Shown here piece by piece: positions 62,023-64,000 of a DNA stretch of 64,000 nt. Position 1 is the stretch's first letter. Every line of letters starts with the position of its first letter. The notes under the pieces are model-generated. The model was not told the origin of the DNA. It did not search any database and saw nothing but the letters and a program-made list of their open reading frames with translations. The position numbers were made by a program, and so were the translations under genes. Source of the DNA: Candidatus Dormiibacterota bacterium (lineage in GTDB: Bacteria > Chloroflexota > Dormibacteria > Aeolococcales > Aeolococcaceae); NCBI GenBank assembly GCA_003162415.1, contig PMOL01000011.1, positions 195,415-259,414 of the forward strand, in the 5' to 3' direction.

Positions 62023-63603
62023 CTAGTCCGTTGCCGTGCTTGCCGCCTCGGCGGCGTACCGCGGGAGATGCACGTCGTCCGACCCGGCGAAGCGCATCGC
62101 ACCGGCGACGAGGTGATGACCCGCAACTTCGTCGATGAGCCGGAGCATCTCCTGGCAGAGTTGCCGGTAGCTCGGATGCCCTTGCGGAGACGTGCGCAGC
62201 TCGATCATGTGCATCGCCTCGCGAGCGTTGAGCTTGATGAGGTAGCGCATCCGGTGACCGAGGGTGACGAGGTACCCGGCCTGTTGCGGGAAGGCGTCGA
62301 CGATCTCGCGATATGCGGCTTCGGCCTCCCTCACGGCCACGTGCCATCGCTCCCCGAGCCCGGCGTCGACCACCGCGTCGGGCACCTCGTACCCGAGCGT
62401 CGGCGTCAACTCCTGCCACTGCAGCGTGAGCATGCGATGGCGCTGTAAGTCGCGGAATGCGCCGTAGTCAGAGATGACTTCGAAGGTGTAGTCGCAGTGC
62501 TCGAAACCGCGTCCCGGACGGTGGCGGCGGTTGCCTCGATGCCCCACGGCGGCGGCGAACAGCTCGGCACGACCCACGTCCGAGAGCGGCCGCACAGCAG
62601 CGAGCAATCGTTCCTCTGATGCATGCGAATACGGGAAGAGCGCAGCCGCCAGGATGCGGTCCTCGCCGGCGCCGTCCCAGTCGACCAGGGTCACACCAGG
62701 CGGCCCCCATTCGTTCTCGGGGGACAGGACGCCGGCATCCCCGGCAAGGGCGGCCGCGGTCTCGCGCAGGTAGTCGACCCAGACGCCGCCGCGGTCGGGG
62801 CGGTCGAGGCGGGTCAGGAACTCCGGGATCAGCTGCTGCAGCTCGGTATTGATGAGGTCCGCGTAGGCGCGCGCTTCGGGCAACGGGTGGGCGCGGAGAC
62901 GGAGGACCAGCTGCTCGTACGACTGTGGCGAGGCGAACATGCCGACGTTGCTCACCGTCCCGGCTGGGAGCAGACCGCGCATCAGATCGAGCGCCAGCGC
63001 TCGGATCGCTCGTTTGCGGGCGTTCGCGTCCGGCTCCTGCGGCAGCGTCTCGTCGAGATGCTTCGTCAGCGGCTCGCGCAACTCCGAATAGGTGTCGAAC
63101 AGCATGTCCATGGCTCGGAGGTAGGTGGCTCCGAGTGGCGATGCGAGCAGCTCACGGTCACGGAGGTAGCGGTAGTGACCGTCGCGGCGGTCCGTGTATG
63201 GGATGTAGCGCGTCGACTGTTCGAGGTAGGCGGCGAGCCGCCCCCATTCGATTGCCTTGGCAAGCGGCTGCGAGACCTGCTCGCAGGCGAGATGCACTCC
63301 CGCGAGCTGCGCCACCGAGTCGTCCCCGTACTCGGCGAGCACCCGGCCGAACAGATCCGAGGCACGCTCGCGACCGGCGTCCGCTGCGGTCGTCTGGCCA
63401 GGGTCACCACCGGCGAGGAACTCGTCGACGAGCAGGCGGCGAAGGCTCTTCGAGCTGCGGCTGTAGCGGGCGAACAGGGCCGCCGCGGTCACCTGGGGCA
63501 GGTTGGTGAGGGCGAACACCGGCAGGTCCAGGTTGGTCACGTGTGGCGCGAGCAGCGCCTGCTCCTCGGCGGTGAAGGCTTCGACGTAGTAGTCGGCGAT
63601 CAT
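62023..63603 (-). CDS. Tandem ThyX-like (flavin-dependent thymidylate synthase) protein
   Basis: 526 residues made of two ThyX-like domains, about 1-265 and 275-526, versus about 220-250 for a normal ThyX. Domain 1 has ALFARYSRSSKSLRRLLVDE and ACEQVSQPLAKAIEWGRLAA followed by EQSTRYIPY; the RHR of the ThyX motif is WGR but the Gln-Ser-x-Arg-Tyr end is kept. Domain 2 has FEVISDYGAFRDLQRHRMLT and ELTPTLGYEVP; RHR is kept but the Ser-x-Arg-Tyr end is lost. The pair may fold as a pseudo-dimer with composite sites or have lost synthase activity. ATG 63603 is used; TTG 63612 adds three residues. Confidence 0.85.
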   Translation of the reverse strand: MIADYYVEAFTAEEQALLAPHVTNLDLPVFALTNLPQVTAAALFARYSRSSKSLRRLLVDEFLAGGDPGQTTAADAGRERASDLFGRVLAEYGDDSVAQLAGVHLACEQVSQPLAKAIEWGRLAAYLEQSTRYIPYTDRRDGHYRYLRDRELLASPLGATYLRAMDMLFDTYSELREPLTKHLDETLPQEPDANARKRAIRALALDLMRGLLPAGTVSNVGMFASPQSYEQLVLRLRAHPLPEARAYADLINTELQQLIPEFLTRLDRPDRGGVWVDYLRETAAALAGDAGVLSPENEWGPPGVTLVDWDGAGEDRILAAALFPYSHASEERLLAAVRPLSDVGRAELFAAAVGHRGNRRHRPGRGFEHCDYTFEVISDYGAFRDLQRHRMLTLQWQELTPTLGYEVPDAVVDAGLGERWHVAVREAEAAYREIVDAFPQQAGYLVTLGHRMRYLIKLNAREAMHMIELRTSPQGHPSYRQLCQEMLRLIDEVAGHHLVAGAMRFAGSDDVHLPRYAAEAASTATD

Positions 63604-63682
63604 CGAACGCAACTCTACGTATCGACGAGGCTGGCCAGCGCCGGGTGGAGCGCTGTGCGATCTCGTCTACAATCCGGGCCCA

Positions 63683-64000
63683 ATGGCCGGCGCCGCCGTC
63701 CCGACCCCCCGCTTCCTTGCTGACGTCTACGAGGCGGCGAGCGAGTGCAACAAGTGCTCGCTGTGTCAGGCCACGTGTCCAGCATACGTCGTCAATCCCG
63801 TGGAATGGGAGACGGCTCGCGGACGCATCGCCCTGATCCGTGACGCCATGGAAGGTCGCCTCGAGCTGCGCGATATCGAGGACGGCCCGCTCTCGAGCTG
63901 CCTCACCTGCGACAACTGCGTCGCCGCGTGCGCGCCCCGGGTGCCGACCGGGCACATCGTGAGCCGGGCGCGTCAGGAGCTACATGCGCAGGAGGGCTAT
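63683..64000 (+). CDS. Fe-S-binding oxidoreductase subunit, GlcF/LutA-like (partial)
   Basis: First 106 codons of a gene running off the right edge. Two 4Fe-4S motifs are present: CNKCSLCQATCP and CLTCDNCVAACAP, with the spacing of glycolate oxidase subunit GlcF, LutA and GlpC-type proteins, which would continue with CCG domains. The start ATG 63683 is convincing by motif position. The partner flavoprotein cannot be seen. It is divergent from the tandem ThyX gene with 79 bp between. Confidence 0.85.
   Translation, partial: MAGAAVPTPRFLADVYEAASECNKCSLCQATCPAYVVNPVEWETARGRIALIRDAMEGRLELRDIEDGPLSSCLTCDNCVAACAPRVPTGHIVSRARQELHAQEGY

Overview
The window is a contiguous piece of a high-GC bacterial chromosome, densely coded, with many 1-4 bp start/stop overlaps and frequent GTG/TTG starts. 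The gene set suggests a Gram-positive-type (Terrabacteria) lineage near Chloroflexota, Dormibacterota or Actinomycetota: F420-type luciferase-like oxidoreductases, an MshA-like GT4 enzyme, a long-form RmlA, PcsB/CHAP wall hydrolase, tandem ThyX, an archaeal-type TyrRS and no outer-membrane genes. No rRNA or marker tree can be read here, so the phylum is a low-confidence inference.

Layout. 1-5015: end of a nuo operon (nuoB partial, nuoA), an M1 aminopeptidase and a GT4 glycosyltransferase. 5081-10494: a cobalamin riboswitch followed by five tightly coupled genes: a stalked membrane-anchored alpha/alpha-barrel protein, a stalked membrane-anchored DUF4430 protein, and EcfT, a fused EcfAA' and an EcfS. 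The two surface proteins correspond to the alpha and beta domains of animal intrinsic factor/transcobalamin, so this reads as a B12-controlled corrinoid capture and import system, and it is the most interesting locus in the window. 10481-23446: housekeeping genes (ferredoxin reductase, S51 peptidase, TyrRS, TrpRS, MetRS, dodecin, DoxX, rmlDA, rsgA, PAP2).

23525-32081: a tRNA-Gly(TCC) gene whose 3' half is the left attachment site of an approximately 8.5 kb integrative element of visibly lower GC. The element carries a tyrosine integrase, a NUMOD3/HNH endonuclease, a hairpin-rich non-coding stretch, two minus-strand genes with a possible frameshift between them, and a compact eight-gene plus-strand cassette of mostly unrecognised proteins, one with a phage-tail-like beta sandwich. 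A second copy of the tRNA 3' half marks the right end.

32193-44300: accessory metabolism and envelope genes: a YdeI-like protein, two LLM oxidoreductases with an F420-reductase-like protein, a MerR regulator with a clear operator ahead of an SDR and a MetE-like gene, TatA, a CHAP hydrolase and RarD. 44489-50142: an AAA ATPase, AtuA-like protein, enoyl-CoA hydratase, proline dehydrogenase and a sugar-nucleotide epimerase. 50143-54889: a minus-strand glycan cluster with UDP-sulfoquinovose synthase, a GT2 and two multi-pass glycosyltransferases. 55093-64000: a flippase-like membrane protein, a flavin disulfide reductase homologue, pirin, VOC protein, MFS pump, A-type Fe-S carrier, YihY protein, a tandem ThyX protein and the start of a GlcF/LutA-like Fe-S subunit. 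No CRISPR array and no transposase was seen.
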